Shown: one piece after another, positions 1 to 11,888 of the stretch
Numbering within the stretch: position 1 is the stretch's first letter
Layout: each line of letters begins with the position of its first letter
Assembly: GCA_025200525.1 (NCBI GenBank)
Contig: CM045761.1
Span: forward strand, 97,750,182-97,814,181
Direction: 5' to 3'
DNA: 64,000 bases
DNA from: Camellia lanceoleosa
Lineage: Eukaryota > Streptophyta > Magnoliopsida > Ericales > Theaceae
Translations under genes and position numbers: made by a program
Notes under the pieces: model-generated
The model's database searches: none
What the model saw: only the letters and a program-made list of their open reading frames with translations
Told to the model about the DNA's origin: nothing

Positions 1-3000
1 TGTTTCATCCACCTGATTTACCAGAGTTTGTGTTTGCTGGGAATGGAGTGGTTCCTCTCCCATATTTGATTTCTTCCATGAAAGCCGTTAAACTACTTAG
101 GAAAGGATGTAGGGGTTATATGTGTTGTGTATTGATTAAGACTTCTGCTAGTCTTACTGTAAAAACCATTCCTGTTGCTTGTGAATTTCCTGATGTGTTT
201 CCAAATGAATTGCTTGGGTACTTAATTGATAGAGAAATTGAATTCACCATTGATGTAGTACCTGGAACGCAACCAATTTCTAAGACCCCTTACCGAATGT
301 CAGCCTCTAAATTGAAAGAATTAAATGTTCAACTCCAAGACTTACTAGACAAGAAATTTATCTGATCGTGTACTTCACCTTGGGGTGCTCCAATTTTGTT
401 CGTTAAAAAAAAAAGATGGGTCCTTGAGGTTATGTATAGATTATCAGGAATTGAATCGAGTGACGCTCAAAAATAAATATCCATTGCCCCGAATAGATGA
501 TTTGTTTGATCAACTCTAGGGAGCCCAAGTCTTTTCAAAAATTAACCTTAGATCTGGATATCACCAATTAAAAGTTAAAGCCGAAGACATAGAAAAAACC
601 ACCTTTCGGACTCAATATGGACACCATGAGTTTCTAGTGATGCCGTTTGGGGTAACTAATGCACCTGCAACTTTTATGGACCTAATGAATAGGGTCTTCA
701 AACAATTTCATGATGAGTTTGTTGTTGTGTTTATTGATGGTATTGTGATTTACTCCAAAAGTAGGGAAGAGCATGAAAATTATCTAAGAACTGTTTTACA
801 GACTTTGAGAGAAAAGAAGTTGTATGCAAAACTGTCCAAATGTGAATTCTGGCTTGCCAATGTAGCATTTCTGGGACATGTAATCAACAAAGACGGCATA
901 TTAGTAGACCCACAGAAGATTGAAGCCATTGTGGACTGGCCAAGACCAACTAATGTGTCAGAAGTTAGAAGTTTTCTGGGACTCGTAGGCTATTATCGCC
1001 GATTTGTAAAAGATTTCTCCAAGTTTGCTTTGCCACTCACTCAATTGACACAGGAAACTACACCATTTGATTGGACTGATCAAAGAAACTCTGTTTTGCA
1101 AGAATGAAAGACTAAGTTAGTAACTGCAACAATTTTAACTTTGCCAAATGATTCTGATGGGTTTCAAATTTACAGTGATGCTTCGTACAAAGGTTTGGGG
1201 TGTGTATTAATGCAAAATGGGAAAGTGATTGCTTACGCTTCTCGATAACTCCACCTAGATGAAAAGAATTACCCAACTCATGACCTTGAATTGACAGCTA
1301 TGGTTTTTGCATCGAAAATTTGCCGCTATTATCTGTATGGAGTGACTCGTGAAGTATATACAGATCATAAAAATTTGAAATATTTTTTCACCTAAAAGGA
1401 ACTGAACATGAGACAATGGAGATGGTTAGAATTCATCAAAGATTATGACTTACAGATTCTGTATCATCCAGGGAAAGCAAATACTATTACAGATGCGTTG
1501 AGTAGAAAGTGAATTGGAAATTTGTCTTGTTTGCTCACTGGTCAAAGAGAGTTATTATGTGACTTGGAGAAGAATGAGATTGAAATTGAATTGCGTGAAC
1601 AGTGTGGGATCTTGGTAGCCATTTATGCTCAACCTTAATCATTAAAGAGATTAGAGAGAAACAACTACAAGATGAATTTCTAAAAAAGATTGTGGATGAA
1701 ATAGACTCAAAACCGAACCCAAGATTTGTGCTAGAGAACAATGTGTTGAAATTCCAAAATAGACTTTGTGTACCAGATTGTTTGGATTTGAGAAAGCGTG
1801 TTATGATTGAAGCCCATACCTCTAAATTTGCTATGCATCCGGGGAATACAAAGATGTACCATGACTTGAAACAAATTTCTGGTGGTCGAGAATGAAGAAA
1901 AGCATTGCTGATTTTGTGGCTAGATGCTTACATTGCCAACAAGTTAAAGCTGAACATCAACAGCCCGCTGGATTACTTCTACTCCTCCTAATACCAGAAT
2001 GGAAATGAGAGCATATCATGATGGACTTCATTGTTGGACTTCCTCACTCTTCCCGAGGTATAGGTTCTATTTGGGTCATTGTTGATCGTTTAACTAAATC
2101 TGCCACTTTTTTCCTGTCAAATCTTTGTATAATGCGGATAAGTTGGCTAACTTGTATGTTAATGAGATTGTGAGATTATATGGTGTACCAGTATCTATTG
2201 TATTTGATAGAGATCCCAAGTTTACTTCAAGATTCTGGCAGAGCTTACAACAAGCTTTAGGGACTGAACTGAGATTAAGTAGTGCTTATCATCCACAGAT
2301 AGATAGCCAATCAGAAAGAACGATACAGACGTTGGAGGATATGCTCAGAATGTGTGCCCTAGAGTTCAAGGCAATTGGGAGACCTACTTACCATTGGCCG
2401 AATTTGTGCATAATAATAGCTATCAATCAAGTATTGGGATGGCTCCTTATGAAGCGTTGTATGGTAGAAAATATTGATTGCTGATCTGTTGGGCCAAGGT
2501 AGGGGATAGACATTTGTTGGGACCGAAACTTGTGTGAGAAACGACGGAAAATGTGAAATTGATTCAACAAAGGTTGAAAACTACATAAAGCCACCAAAAG
2601 AGTTATGCTAATGTCTGAAGAAGAGATAGAGAATATGGAGTCGGGTTCATGTGTTTATCAAAGTAACTCCAATGAAAGGGCAAACTCAGTTTAGTGTAAA
2701 AGGGAAATTGGCATCGAGATATGTTGGGCCGTATGAAATCCTTGAGAAGATCAATCCAATGACGTATGGAGTAGCCTTACTACCAGTCATGGAACATATA
2801 CATAATGTTTTTCATATTTCGATGCTTTGGAAATATCTATGAGATCCATTCCATGTGATTAAGCCGACTCATATGCTTCTGAAAGATAACTATATGTATG
2901 AAGAGAGACCAATACAGATTGTTAACTGTTGAATCAAAATATTAAGTAACAAATAAATCCCATTGGTGAAGGTTGATTGGCAAAATCATGAAGGGACTTA

Positions 3001-3062
3001 TGCGATTTGGGAGACCGAGGAAGATATAATGAAGAGGTATCCAGATTTGTTCTCTTTAGACC
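1..3062 (+). pseudogene. Chromovirus pol remnant: RT, RNase H, integrase, chromodomain
   Basis: This is the decayed polyprotein that would copy element RNA into DNA and integrate it. RT spans about 200-1130 and ends with the usual thumb motif region ([16 protein letters not shown]). Its active site reads FIDGIVIYS near 730-760, where the family has FIDD, so the second catalytic Asp is lost. RNase H follows (YSDASYKGLG near 1170; DHKNLKYF near 1365). The integrase zinc finger lies near 1815-1960 and the core near 2020-2480, with FDRDPKF and SQSERTIQ holding the second Asp and the Glu. A C-terminal GPYEIL segment and a WQNHEGTYAIWE-like chromodomain piece lie at 2720-3060. In-frame stops at about 363, 1105, 1246, 1395 and 1510, plus frame changes, show it is non-functional. 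Confidence 0.85.
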
Positions 3063-3111
3063 TAGTATTCTATCAAAGCGAAGGTAATTCGAGTTTAGAG
3101 GACCAAACTCT

Positions 3112-3126
3112 TTAAGGGGGGAAGAC
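3112..3126 (+). other. Polypurine tract of chromovirus
   Basis: A purine run (AAGGGGGGAAG) stands directly before the TGTAACAACC start of the LTR at 3127. This is the expected plus-strand priming site. Confidence 0.7.
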
Positions 3127-3461
3127 TGTAACAACCCTATCCTATGATTAACTGCTAAACCATGATTAAAGATGCCTAATAAGTAATTAAGGTGAAATTC
3201 TGAATTAATTGCATGTGTGTTGCATTATTTGTGTTTATATCTATTTCTCGTAGGAATATCTATTCATGTTTCTGTTTTGTTTTGTGAATTGAAGGCGTTA
3301 TCGGCATCTGAACACAAAATTGACTTGATTGTGCTATTTGGGATTTTTAGGAATTTATGATAGGTTCAATTGAAATTTGATTCAGAACGAATTAATTATA
3401 ATGAATTAATGGTCATTGCTTAGACTAATTAAAGTTTAATTAGCCAACTCTTAATCAAGTC

Positions 3462-3468
3462 TATATAA
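3462..3468 (+). promoter_or_regulatory. TATA box of chromovirus LTR
   Basis: TATATAA lies about 335 bp into the LTR and is followed by a CT-rich stretch near 3480-3530, as expected for a plant LTR promoter. Confidence 0.55.
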
Positions 3469-3530
3469 GGCTTTTGTGACTCAAGACACTCAAATTCCAC
3501 TCTCATTCCCTCATCCTCGAGCCCTTAAAC

Positions 3531-3534
<4 letters not shown>

Positions 3535-3566
<32 letters not shown>
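3535..3566 (+). repeat. (GA)16 microsatellite
   Basis: An uninterrupted GA dinucleotide run downstream of the LTR TATA box, probably in the transcribed leader. Confidence 0.95.
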
Positions 3567-3567
<1 letters not shown>

Positions 3568-4135
3568 GAAGTCAAACAAAAGAATTGCTAGAGAATTCAA
3601 GGGAATTGGCTTGGAACCTTAGTGAATTCACCATCTAGAGCTTAATTGAGAAGTTGAGGTAAGGATTCAACCCTTAGATTGGCTATTTATGATGTATACA
3701 CCTTGAATTCAAGAGAACTTAGGTGAATAATGCAAGAATTGAGCTAGTGAGGGAGGAAGGAAGAACATAGCATGCATGCATGCACATTTTATTCCATTTT
3801 GAACTTAATTGTTAATAATTCTCACATGCATGAACCAAGTCTACCATAGTTTTGAGAATTCATCATGTTTTCCATCAATTTGGCTTCTTTGATCATGATT
3901 TGGAAGCTTTGAACTCACTCCATTGCATATATGCTATGTTTTAAAAGTTTTGAGCTTGAATTGGCACAATTGACATGCTTTTGAACCTTGATTTTTTGAA
4001 TTGATTTTGAATTCCCAATGTTTTCCAAGTTCACACATGTTTCCTTAAGTTTTTGGCCCCAAATGATGAGTTTTGATGTGTTGAATTCGAGTTTTGAGCT
4101 TGGAAGAGTAATTCGGAAATTCTGGAATTCTATCT

Positions 4136-4456
4136 CTTCGCTCGAGCGGCAGAACCTGTGCTCGAGCAACCACTCTTTGTTCTGTACTCTCGCTTGAGCA
4201 ACCAAAAGTTGGCTTGAGCGTACAATGCATGCTCCTAGAAGTTTACCATTTTTGCAAACTGCTCGAACAACAAGATTTGTGCTCGTGTGAGGACCTCAGT
4301 CTCACAGTTGAGCGACCGTCGAGCGTGCGTTAAGCTAAAAAATCACAGAACCAGTACTTTTGCAAAGTTTATAGACCGCTCGAGTGAAGGAAGTTATGCT
4401 CGAGTGACCACTCACATGTTTGGACATCCGCTCGACCGAAGGAAGTTGCGCTCGAG
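4136..4456 (+). repeat. Paired CTCGAG palindrome cluster in LTR
   Basis: CTCGAG or one-base variants occur in pairs whose members start exactly 20 bp apart: 4141/4161, 4193/4213, 4262/4282, 4380/4400 and 4431/4451. One further pair near 4308/4320 is shortened. Pairs recur every 50-70 bp. The same pairing appears in the solo LTR at 33359-36106. Confidence 0.8.
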
Positions 4457-4936
4457 CGAGGCCCCTATTTTCAGCATATTTGCCCAAGTGTTTTCAAGTG
4501 CATTTTAGTATCCTCATTGCATCCTAGGCATTCCTAGGCCAAGATTAAGACATGATAATGAGGATAAGACTTAGAAACACACGAAGAATGAAATGAAATA
4601 AATTAAGTACGATCTGAACGTGTGTTTCAGTATGTGTATCTGTTATGTTTGTGTAGGTCACGTGCCGTAAGCCGTTGATCCATTGGTTACCATCAAGATA
4701 TCTGTGCAACCATCTGTGAGTAATAACTCTGTAAAGTTATGTTGATATTAATTATTTTCTGTTAATATGAAATGAATAGCTTTCTGAAATGTTATGCTTT
4801 GTATGAATGAATGATTGTCCAATTTTTCTTGGAAGTGTAATTGTGGTATCCTTGGCAGAGGCCCTCGCCCAGGGGACATAATACTGTGACTTATGGTCAT
4901 GATGCTCTCGCCCGGGGGAATAATATCGTGGCATAG

Positions 4937-7900
4937 TTTAGCTTGCTTTTCGTGCTCCTTTCGGATATGAATAGCGCTACAGTTCGGACTCCCGTGGTTC
5001 TAAATCTGATTCCACAAGTGCAATGTGAAATAGATAAACACAAATGAGTCCAAATTCGGCAAATATTTTGGAAAATCGATTTTGAATCAAAATGCCAAAA
5101 ATGGACGCTATGCCAAATTACAGAGTCACCACCTAAATAGTTTTGGGAAATTTAGGAAACCCAAGACTCGCGCCAAAGGCCACTTATCCGTCATCACCAA
5201 AGTATCTCGGCTCGAGAACTTACGTACGAGAGGGGAAGGTCATGAATTAAGCACCCCACTCGCTCGATTAAAGATTGGCCTCTACTAATCATGATATGAT
5301 TCTTATTTACATTATATGCTCTTGTTCCGGTTATTAGGGTAATATTACTATGTGTTGCATACAAGTATAGACTAATTTGTAAAAATTGGAACACTTTGAT
5401 TTCATGTATGTTTTGAAAAGTGTTTGAATATGTACTACTTCAAAAAGTGATCGCATATACATCAATCAAATTATCCCAATTCAAGCAATTAGCCTTCACC
5501 CATAGGCATTCAAACATGTATATCAATTAAGCACTTAGCCTCATGATATTCATGCTTGACATGGCAATGATCACATGGATGCGATATGCCAAAGCAATAA
5601 GTGCTCACCTCGTACTCCAAGGCAAGTTGAAAAGAAACAAAAGAGTTAGAAAACATGCATGCCCCTAACTAATGCAACACATGCAATATGCAATTTAAAT
5701 CGACTCGGCTACTAACATCGCATGTGAATCAATTTGATAGCATGCGGTTTGAGCACATTTTCAAAAAAGCAATAAATAACAATGTGAGTGAGAATGGTGC
5801 ACTGAGACTAATACATGCAAGACAATGGATACTTTGTTCATGGAAAATGCTAAGTAAACGTGATGCTCTATGTTATCCATCATAAGCGGGTAAATAAAAG
5901 GGAGAAAGATGTGGGGTTGGAAGATATACACATTATTACATATTTACCTTCGCACAAGACGGTCTGAATGAATGTCCTAGCTAATTACTAAGAATTAACT
6001 AACTATTACAAACCAAATGAAATAAATAAACTACACGAGCTAATTAGAACAAATTGGCCCTCGTACAAGAGGGTCCGAATAAATGAATCAACTAACCTAC
6101 TTAAGTAATTATTACAACACCGAATTTAACTAACTATTCTAGCTAATTAAATAATTACAATACAAAATTAATTACTCTAACTAATTAATTTCAACACAAT
6201 ATAACTAGCTACTTTAACTAATTAATTATAACACAAATATAATAATACAAAGGACTAACTGAGTAGTTACACTATAGAATTAATTAAGCTAAGTAATTAA
6301 GTACTCTAACTAATCAGCCCCGAGAAGTAAGGAATACTCATGCATGAAGGTGGTTTCCACCTGAAAATGACTCTATTTTGCTGCCAAAAGGGTTCTGCTT
6401 TGTAGTAAGAAAATTGCACTGTTTTGCCTCAACCTCTACTCTGTTCTGCAAGAAAAAGGGACACTGCCTGGCTAAGAAAGGTAGCCGGTTGGCCAGAAGT
6501 GATAGACGGCCGTACAGAAAAAGTGGCTAGCCGACCACTAGTTTGCGGTACTGCCTTGCTGCAGCAGATAACAAACAGAGCATTTTCAGGAGATGTCGGT
6601 CCACCTTGCCTCTTCTTATCATCAAATAGCTCAAAGGAGGGGTAAGCTTGATTTGTGAGCCATTAATTGACACAAATTCACTACGTGATGACTTATGAAC
6701 CAAGGGATACAATCTCAATAAATGCACAATGAAAGACTCACGAACCTCCTCTTTATCATGATATTGATCAAGGGAAATGGTTGACATTGACTCTTGAACC
6801 GTTTTCATCACTAACAAGTATGAAACAACTCAAGACTCAATGGGTTCAATTAATGTCCGATTGAACCTAAACCGTTTTATTATCTTGCTCCATTTTATTC
6901 CAATTTTAACATCTCTTTTAATTACTTTTCCATTCCTTAGGCCTTTTAGTCCAATAATGAGGATTAGTCTACTAATGGAAAGAAATGTCAAACAAAGGGT
7001 TGTTTTGGGCATGAGAGAGATGTCATATCGTTGGTAATGAACCTCCGAAGAGATTAAACCATTAAGCACAACAATCTCTATCTCAAGCTTAAACAAATAA
7101 TCGGTTTGAAACGACTCTCAAAGCAAAGAAGAAACCAAGAAATGAGAGAAGTACATTGATGATTAGAGATGAACACAAGTATGGAAAGCTTGAAATAAAT
7201 GTTATCAACTCAAATTGGTTGGTGTCTAATGCCTAAAACACCAAACCTATGAGGACTGTTACACTACAAGCATGCAATACAAAGCATAAATGACATGAAC
7301 AACTTAAAACAATCCTAAAATAGGCTAAAATAGCATTGAAATTAAGGTAAAAACATCTACAAAAGCAATCTAAAATAATGGAGCAATTAAGCTAGTAAAC
7401 AAGCCAAATGAGGGGAGGCTAACCCCTCCATTTTTGGGACTTCAAAACCACATTTTAGCCTCTGAAAAACCTTTAAAAATCAGTGGTAAAAAGCTTAAAC
7501 AAAGATAATGAATAGGTGGAAAACACAAGGGTAAAAACCTAGAAGACAAGGTTCAAAGAGGGGTGGTCCACTCCTCTATGCTTAATGGCTTTGCACCATA
7601 AGTTTCAATCCACAAATACAGGTGAAAAAACAACACAAAAACTATAGGAAAAGATAGAAAAGAAATTATTCAAAAGAGCTAGGATGTATACCTCTTGAAG
7701 AGGAGTTATCCTTTGAATTACAAACCACCAATTTCACACCCTCAAGAACTAAAATGCAAGCTCAAACGCCTCAACAAAGAACCCTCAAGGTTTGGCTTAG
7801 AGTGTCTAGGCAAAGGCTATAGAAGTTGCAAAGGAGAGAGAGAAATGTAGAGAGAGAAATATTTTCCAAGACTTTGTTCCACAATTTTTTTCTAACCCTA

Positions 7901-7975
7901 AATTATGAGAGGGAGTCATCTATATATAGAAATATATGAGACTATCTCATAAATATCTATACAGACACAGCTGGT
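4937..7975 (-). mobile_element. Minus-strand Tat LTR, piece 1 (3' end side)
   Basis: This is the reverse complement of the Tat LTR 3' half. It includes the conserved tail (the block about 5040-5290 matching LTR positions such as 15960-16240) and ends, minus sense, near 7975, where solo LTR A is inserted. The LTR continues at 12223-12349 and 29827-30020, together about 3360 bp. Its left terminus at 4937 (TTTAGCTTGC) matches the stub of element D at 57636 (TGTAGCTTGC) better than the 5' LTR of C at 52749. Its owner may therefore be D, or it may be a C/D chimera. The left flank is chromovirus LTR (candidate TSD CATAG, 4932-4936). Confidence 0.75.
7971..7975. repeat. Target site duplication CTGGT, left copy
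   Basis: CTGGT stands immediately before the TGTAGAC start of solo LTR A and is repeated right after its end at 12218-12222. Confidence 0.9.
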
Positions 7976-8189
7976 TGTAGACACCCCATTTTTGACCGTC
8001 CTCAAGACTTGGACGTCATCGTTTGAACACTCGATGATTATCCATGCTCGTGTTCATTTTGAGTTCTCGGAGGTCTCGGCTATGCGCCTTGCCTCAAGAT
8101 CTCTCAACTTGTCTGTTTTGTGCTTGGTTGTGGACCAAACACTTGTGTTTTTGTTTCTAAGGGAAGAGGGTGGCTTGTTTGCCATCCCC

Positions 8190-8310
8190 TCAACCCACCG
8201 GCCATGGCATGATGCCACCGGCTCCTTTTTCTTGCCATCGGCCAAGAGTTTTGGCCGATTGGCACTATATTTGGTTGACCGGCACTTATGTTGGTCGATC
8301 GGCCATTTTT
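8190..8310 (+). repeat. CCGGCC-rich dyad cluster
   Basis: Several CACCGGC, GGCCGATTGGC, GACCGGC and GATCGGCC motifs follow one another at irregular 15-30 bp spacing in the U3 of LTR A. Similar clusters occur in most Tat LTRs in this window and in the 3' untranslated regions of elements B and C. Confidence 0.6.
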
Positions 8311-8385
8311 GGTGGCCAAACCCTGTTCATCTGCTTTATGCAGATATTTTATGCTAGCTGGTGCAGCTAACATCCACAATTCACC

Positions 8386-8409
8386 CCCTCCATACACGTG
8401 TATGGAGGG
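8386..8409. promoter_or_regulatory. 24-bp perfect palindrome with G-box core
   Basis: A 24-bp perfect palindrome with outer arm CCCTCCATA and core CACGTG at 8395-8400. It lies about 50 bp before the TATA box. Identical copies are at 58815-58838 and 59823-59846, in the same relation to the TATA box. CACGTG is the plant G-box, bound by bZIP and bHLH factors. Confidence 0.85.
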
Positions 8410-8457
8410 ATTTGCTCTTTGCTTGGCTTCTCTTGGAAGCCTTAGAATTTGAACCTC

Positions 8458-8463
8458 TATAAA
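8458..8463 (+). promoter_or_regulatory. TATA box of LTR A
   Basis: TATAAA lies 482 bp into the LTR, at the same place relative to the G-box palindrome as in LTRs X2 and X3. Confidence 0.65.
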
Positions 8464-8718
8464 GAGGGAGCCCCTCCTCCCTCCTTCAAGGTTCAGAAAA
8501 ATTGTTCTTAAGAGGATAGATATAGTGTTGTATCTATACTCCCTTGTTCGATCTTGTTTTGTGTCTAAAAGAGTAGTCCTGTCTTACTATTGTACACAAA
8601 CACACACTAGAATACCATCCTTGGTTGCTGAGGTGCTAGGAGGTTGATTTCAGTGTTCTTGGGTTGGTTTGACCTCAGAAAACTTGCTGGAGCTTTGTTC
8701 TTGAAGAAGTTCTACAAG

Positions 8719-8725
8719 GGTGAGT
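8719..8725 (+). other. Candidate 5' splice site in LTR A
   Basis: CAAGG|GTGAGT (GT at 8720-8721) is a strong plant donor consensus. The same TACAAGG/TTCAAGG + GTRAG sequence is at 13269 (B), 42730 (E), 59163 (X2) and 60178 (X3). The exon between the TATA region and this site contains no ATG in LTR A. Confidence 0.6.
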
Positions 8726-8947
8726 TCCTCGCTTTAGATACCCCATTCTTGTTTAAGCTTTTAACCCTTCTTGCTTATTGTTTTGAGCTTAGTTTATAAC
8801 TGATAAAAGTTCTAATTTTTTGTGCTTTAGAACTTTTTTTAAGGTCTCTTTGAGGTTTGGGGTTGTTCCCCCCCTCTTAGGCCTTGTTAGGCCTTGTTTT
8901 AGGCCAACCATTTTGGCCATTGTTCTTGTCTTTGTATGACCTCTCTA

Positions 8948-8975
8948 CCACTGAAATCTAGAGGATTTTCAGTGG
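8948..8975 (+). other. Conserved LTR hairpin 1 (CCACTGAAA stem), LTR A copy
   Basis: CCACTGAAATC pairs with GATTTTCAGTGG, with one bulged T. It is homologous to the longer perfect hairpins at 13493-13528 and 60401-60434. Confidence 0.6.
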
Positions 8976-8999
8976 TGGAGAGGTGGTTTTGGTGTCTTA

Positions 9000-10500
9000 A
9001 ATAGGAGAGGGTCATCCCCTCTCCATGTTGTCTTAAATGCTTGCATGAATGGCTTATGTTTGTGGCTTGTATGCCTAGCTTGTTTTAGCTCCATTTCAGT
9101 ATATATTAGGCTCAGTTTTGCCATGATATAGCACTGTTTTGACTTGGTTTAGACATACCATGCATGCTTTGTATACTTGTCTTGTAATCCCATGATTTGC
9201 CTTAACATGCACCATGTTGTAACATGTCTTTTTAGCATGATTTTGGCTTAACTTCATGGAGCTTCTAGCCTTGTTTTAACATGCTTAAGCTCTGTTTTTC
9301 ATTGTTTTGGTCATGCTTGCATTGTTTTGTATAGCTACCATACAATCTAGCTTGTTAGCCTTGGGTGCTTAAGTCACTAGCATGCTTTACTTGGGCTATT
9401 TTAGTGGTTTGGCATCACTTCTTATGTTATTTTAGTCCATGTCTTATGCTTGTACACTTACACTTATAACCTCTTTAATGTTTTAAAGAGTTTGTGTTTC
9501 ATGCCTCATGATATATGTCCTTGTGTATGCCATCATGTTTAGGCCTCTAGGATGCCATTTCAATGTGTTTTTGGTCTTGTTCTAACATGTCATAACTCTG
9601 ATTTTGGTTGCTTAAATCATACCATGTTTGGTTTTGATAGGTGTTGTGTAACACCTCTTGCATGCCTCTTGTTTTTGGCATTGTGTTCTAGCATGTTTTG
9701 GCCTCATTCCTCGCATGTTTTAGACTCACTTTGACCTGCCTTGGGACTGTTTTGAGTGCCCTTGGCCCTTTGGGGCTTGTTTCATGTAGCCTTGGTTTGA
9801 GTCCCTTGGCTAGTTTCAAGTTTTAGGTTTTATTGCATGCCTTAATTGCATGGTTTGGTTGATTTGGCATCATCCCTTGTATGATTTCAGGGCTTAACAT
9901 GTTTGCCTAATATCCATGTTTGTCTCCCTTTAAGTGTTCTTAAAAAGTTTCTCTACAATGCTTAAAGTAATGGACCATTAGCATGCATTGTTTGTATGTG
10001 TATTCCATGCCTTTGTTGTATCATTTTGGCCACTGATTTGCACCTATTTGAGAGCTGTCCATTTCGGTTTAAGACCATCCCCGCATGTTGTTGCATGCTT
10101 GCCTTGTATGTTGTCACATGCTTGTTGCATATTTGGTAAATTGCATGTTGTAGCATGCTAGTTCAATTATGCCTTGTTGTGTACTTGGCCCATGACATGT
10201 TGTTGCATGCTTAAGTTGTAATGCATTTGGCATGCATTCTCCTTTTTTAGTTGCGTAACATGTTATTACATGTTTACCTCACATGTTGTTATATGCTTGA
10301 ATGTTGTTACATGCCTTGCATATTTGCATGCTTAAGTCGCATTTTGCATGCTTGTTAGCTTGCTTTTTGTCATGTGCTTGATATGTTGTCACATATTCTT
10401 GCATGTTTGGATGCATGTTAGGTAATGTTGCATTGCATTTGACATGCTTAGCCTTGTATGGCATTGTCATTAACATGCTCATGTTGTACTAGTCTTGCTT
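9000..10500 (+). repeat. Degenerate TGCATGC/ACATG-rich zone of LTR A
   Basis: This 1.5-kb stretch is strongly enriched for GCATGC, TGCATG and ACATGTTGTT words in an irregular tandem pattern, densest at 10080-10480. It has no coding features. Counterparts lie at 13600-14550 (B), 43480-43930 (E) and 60500-61470 (X3). Confidence 0.5.
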
Positions 10501-11873
10501 GCATGCAAGTATCCTTTGCCTCTTGATCAATCATGATAGAGGTTTGGGGACCCATTATGTGTTATGTGCATTTCATTCCATATTGATTTGCACACTTGGC
10601 TCCTTTGGCCATCACGCATTGAATTGCATAATTGATGGCATGAGGGTCGAGAACCATACTCTTTTGAGTCTCAAACATGATAAGGAGGGTGGTTGTGCAA
10701 ACATTGCGTTAAAAATGCATTGCCATGTTCTGTCTGTCCTCTGTCGCAGCAAAAACAGGATTCTGTAGGAAGAGATGGCCAGTCGGCCTTATTCAGTGCC
10801 GGCTGGCTATGCATTGTTGGCCGAGATCCCCACAAATGGTCGATGACCAGTTCCCCTTGGCCAGTGGCCTTGACTTTTGGCCGGTGATATCCAACAGTGC
10901 TCAGGAGGTGATTCAAAAGCATCCTTAAGACTTGCAAAGTTTTCAGAGGTGTAGAACAGTGTAAACAGAGGCAACATAACATGGCGATGGATTTCCAAGC
11001 GAAACCGAGCATGCATACATTCGTCCCTCTTCCCGAGGCTGCTTTACTGCTTTCAGTAGCTTAATTAATTTGTTTAATTAGTTAAGTGTTGTGTAATAAT
11101 TAATTAGCTTGTCAGTTAGTTAATTATGTAATCTGTATTATTCTTTCGGTCCCTCCGTCGAGAGGGCGCATTTGTGTAATAAGCGTGCATGTGTGTGATG
11201 CATGTCTTCCAACCCCCACTTCTTTCTCCCTTTTACTTAACCGCTTACGATGGTTAGTTCTAGGGTACATTTCAAATTAGCATCCTTATGCTATGCATGT
11301 TTGCATCATTCATCTGTATTGCATGCACCGGGCTCGGCGTATCATGCTAACTGCATCGTGTTTCAATTCTAACTTGAATACATGTATCGAATTGTCGCAT
11401 CTCACATGCCATTTTAGATTAGCCGAGCCTATTTTAGTTGCATTTTGCCTACGATGCATTAGCCATCTTAACATGAACTAGGATTATGCATTTGATTACT
11501 AACTAGTTGTTGTTTTGGCTTCGAGTACTAGGTAAGCTTTTATGCTTTAGCATCTTGCATGAGTGTAAGTGTTGCCATGATAGCATGCTAGCCATGAGGT
11601 TATTTGCTTATATGATGTAACTGCCTAAATGTTTGTGGGTGAAGGTTGGATTGCTTAAATTGGAATAATTAATCAAAATCTGTGTTTTAGCCTACTTGCG
11701 AGTAGCAAAATTCAAAACCATTTCCAAACAAACGGATATACGATGCTTTGTTCCAAGTTAGGTGATCTAGTCTATACTTGTTTTACTGTGCGCATCACGT
11801 AGTAAAGATTAGCCAATTAACCAGAATAAGAATGCATGTGTTTTAAAAAACGAGATATCATGTTTAGTAGTGG

Positions 11874-11888
11874 CCGATCTTCGATCGG
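11874..11888 (+). other. LTR hairpin 2 (TTCG loop), LTR A copy
   Basis: CCGAT pairs with ATCGG around a CTTCG loop. One base is missing compared with the six-pair stem and TTCG loop in the homologous hairpins of B, E and X3. Confidence 0.6.

Larger units (their letters stand above)
1..4936 (+). mobile_element. Ty3/Gypsy chromodomain-type (Tekay/Del-like) element, 3' remnant
   Basis: The window opens inside the pol gene of a Ty3/Gypsy element. Order on the plus strand is RT, RNase H, integrase, chromodomain remnant, polypurine tract and the start of the 3' LTR. That order and the chromodomain-like tail indicate a plant chromovirus, probably Tekay/Del-like; the lineage name is inferred. The 3' LTR is cut at 4936 by a minus-strand Tat LTR, so the rest of this element lies outside the window or is lost. 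Many stop codons and frame changes mark an old, dead copy. Confidence 0.85.
3127..4936 (+). mobile_element. Chromovirus 3' LTR, truncated by Tat insertion
   Basis: The LTR starts TGTAACAACCC. It shows a TATATAA box at 3462-3468 in a TC-rich promoter context, a (GA)16 microsatellite at 3535-3566 and a cluster of paired CTCGAG-type palindromes (4141-4456). It is cut at 4936, where a minus-strand Tat LTR end begins. It resembles the solo LTR at 33359-36106 in its TGTAA(C/T)AACCC start, its CTCGAG palindrome cluster and its repeat-rich 3' half, but the two are diverged. Confidence 0.75.

Noticed and set aside
8104..8397. Small frames on both strands in U3 regions of Tat LTRs (also 12174-12619, 58036-58679, 59413-59850)
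   Set aside because: They occur by chance in GC-richer U3 sequence, differ between copies and show no domain.
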